Assembly (NCBI RefSeq): GCF_030116705.1
Contig: NZ_JAOTIK010000001.1
Location: 1,364,001 to 1,428,000, forward strand
Reading direction: 5' to 3'
Length of the DNA stretch: 64,000 nucleotides
Source: Streptomyces sp. ML-6
GTDB taxonomy: Bacteria > Actinomycetota > Actinomycetes > Streptomycetales > Streptomycetaceae
Part shown: positions 63,310 to 64,000 of the stretch, piece by piece
Layout: every line of letters begins with the position of its first letter
How positions within the stretch are numbered: position 1 is the stretch's first letter
The notes under the pieces: model-generated
Databases searched by the model: none
Told to the model about the DNA's origin: nothing
The model's input: only the letters and a program-made list of their open reading frames with translations
Program-made: the position numbers and the translations under genes

Positions 63310-64000
63310 TCAGCGGTCCGGCAGCGTCCGGGCGAGCCGGCTGATCCGGTCCCCGTGCACCGCCGCCGCGACGAGCCCGGCCGCGTGGGCGACGAGTCCG
63401 GCCCGGCCCCCGGCTGCGACGGCCGCGACCCCGAGGGCCGCCCCCAGGGCGTGGGCCCCGGCGTCCCCGATCATCGTCCGTTCTCCCAGGTCGTCGGCGA
63501 CGAGCGCCGCCACGGCCCCCAGCGGTGCGGCGGTGAGCCCGCCGCGCCACAGCCCCGGCGCGCCGAGGGCGAGCACGGTCGTGGCGGCGGCCGCGGGCCG
63601 TACGTCCGTCAGGTTGACGAGGTGTGCGCTCCCGGCGATCACGACCGCGGCGAGCACCCGGTCGACGGGCCGTTCCCGGAGCAGCGCACCGGCCGCGAGC
63701 CCGGCGGCCCCGATCCCGAGGAGTTTCACCGCGCCGCTGGTCACCTCGCCGTCGCGCAGCGCGCCCAGGTGGGCGCGGAATCCGCGGCGCGGGTCGCCCG
63801 CACCCGCGAAGTCGTCGTACGCACCACAGCCACCGGCCGCCAGTACGGCGAGCACGGCGGCGCACCGGGTGCGGGCCGGCCGGGGCAGCAGCGCCGCTCC
63901 GGCCGCGGTACCGAGCACCGCGGCGGGTCCGGCGTACAGATCGACGGTCCGGCCCGCCTGGTTGACGCGCTGCCAGCGCCCGCGCGGCCGGAGCCGCAAC
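63310..64000 (-). CDS. MraY/WecA-like membrane protein (partial, runs off the window)
   Basis: At least 230 residues; the frame is open to the window edge, so the start is missing. Several membrane helices. Conserved polar loops of the phospho-sugar transferase family are seen in order: GAYDDFAG (DD), KLLGIG, HLVNLTDVRP (N-x-x-D), DDLGERTMIGDAGAHALGAA (GDxGxxxLG). The family attaches a sugar phosphate to undecaprenyl phosphate at the membrane. The gene lies 208 bases upstream of the glycosyltransferase on the same strand. Confidence 0.75.
   Translation of the reverse strand, partial: LRLRPRGRWQRVNQAGRTVDLYAGPAAVLGTAAGAALLPRPARTRCAAVLAVLAAGGCGAYDDFAGAGDPRRGFRAHLGALRDGEVTSGAVKLLGIGAAGLAAGALLRERPVDRVLAAVVIAGSAHLVNLTDVRPAAAATTVLALGAPGLWRGGLTAAPLGAVAALVADDLGERTMIGDAGAHALGAALGVAAVAAGGRAGLVAHAAGLVAAAVHGDRISRLARTLPDR

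Overview
The window is high-GC actinobacterial DNA. GC-rich third codon positions, frequent GTG starts, SepF, ScpAB and AroH/TyrA homologues, secreted streptogrisin-type protease and phospholipase A2, and gene order from memory all point to a Streptomyces chromosome. The right half (about 24-62 kb) follows the conserved order sepF-like, der, plsC, cmk, tyrA, aroH, rluB, scpB, scpA, parA, ald, NUDIX, pyrG known from the genus. I noticed no tRNA, rRNA, CRISPR array or insertion sequence.

Layout. 0-5 kb: a MoxR ATPase / VWA-metallopeptidase pair, a small conserved protein, secreted phospholipase A2 and an alpha/beta hydrolase. 5.1-13.0 kb (minus strand): a complete FxSxx-COOH ribosomal-peptide locus, read fxsA > fxsB > fxsC > fxsT. 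It has a 55-residue precursor ending FSSAL, a radical SAM/SPASM maturase with an extra C-terminal domain, a TIR-like protein, and a 1309-residue protein joining a ParA-like ATPase, a TIR domain, an NB-ARC ATPase and TPRs. 13.2-15.7 kb: a two-helix membrane protein and a convergent pair that looks like a SLATT membrane effector and a SLOG nucleotide-sensor protein. Together 5-15.7 kb is the accessory, possibly conflict-related, part of the window.

16-22.6 kb: streptogrisin; then a minus-strand operon (FAD/NAD(P)-binding protein, two flavin-dependent monooxygenases, DUF1684 protein), with a short Cys-ending leader peptide encoded divergently upstream and no gene behind it. 22.7-34.8 kb: a DUF5685 protein with a 22-cysteine tail, SepF-like protein, acyl-CoA dehydrogenase, DHA2 exporter, PAP2 phosphatase, I78 protease inhibitor, WYL regulator preceded by 17-bp tandem repeats, and a glycosyltransferase pair. 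35-40 kb: the aroH-tyrA-cmk-plsC-der group. 40.6-45.7 kb: a translationally coupled NAD-salvage / ADP-ribose operon (pnuC, nadR-like, nrtR-like, ADP-ribosylglycohydrolase, nucleotidyltransferase) with a palindrome at its head, opposed by a second nucleotidyltransferase of the same kind.

45.8-57 kb: rluB, scpB, scpA, a ribbon-helix-helix-like gene that needs a frameshift to be read through, parA, ald, a STAND-type ATPase, a NUDIX hydrolase and pyrG. 57.4-64 kb: GH15 glycosidase, rhodanese, PucR regulator, a glycosyltransferase and a partial MraY/WecA-like membrane protein at the window edge. Family names come from motif recognition by eye; no database search was run.
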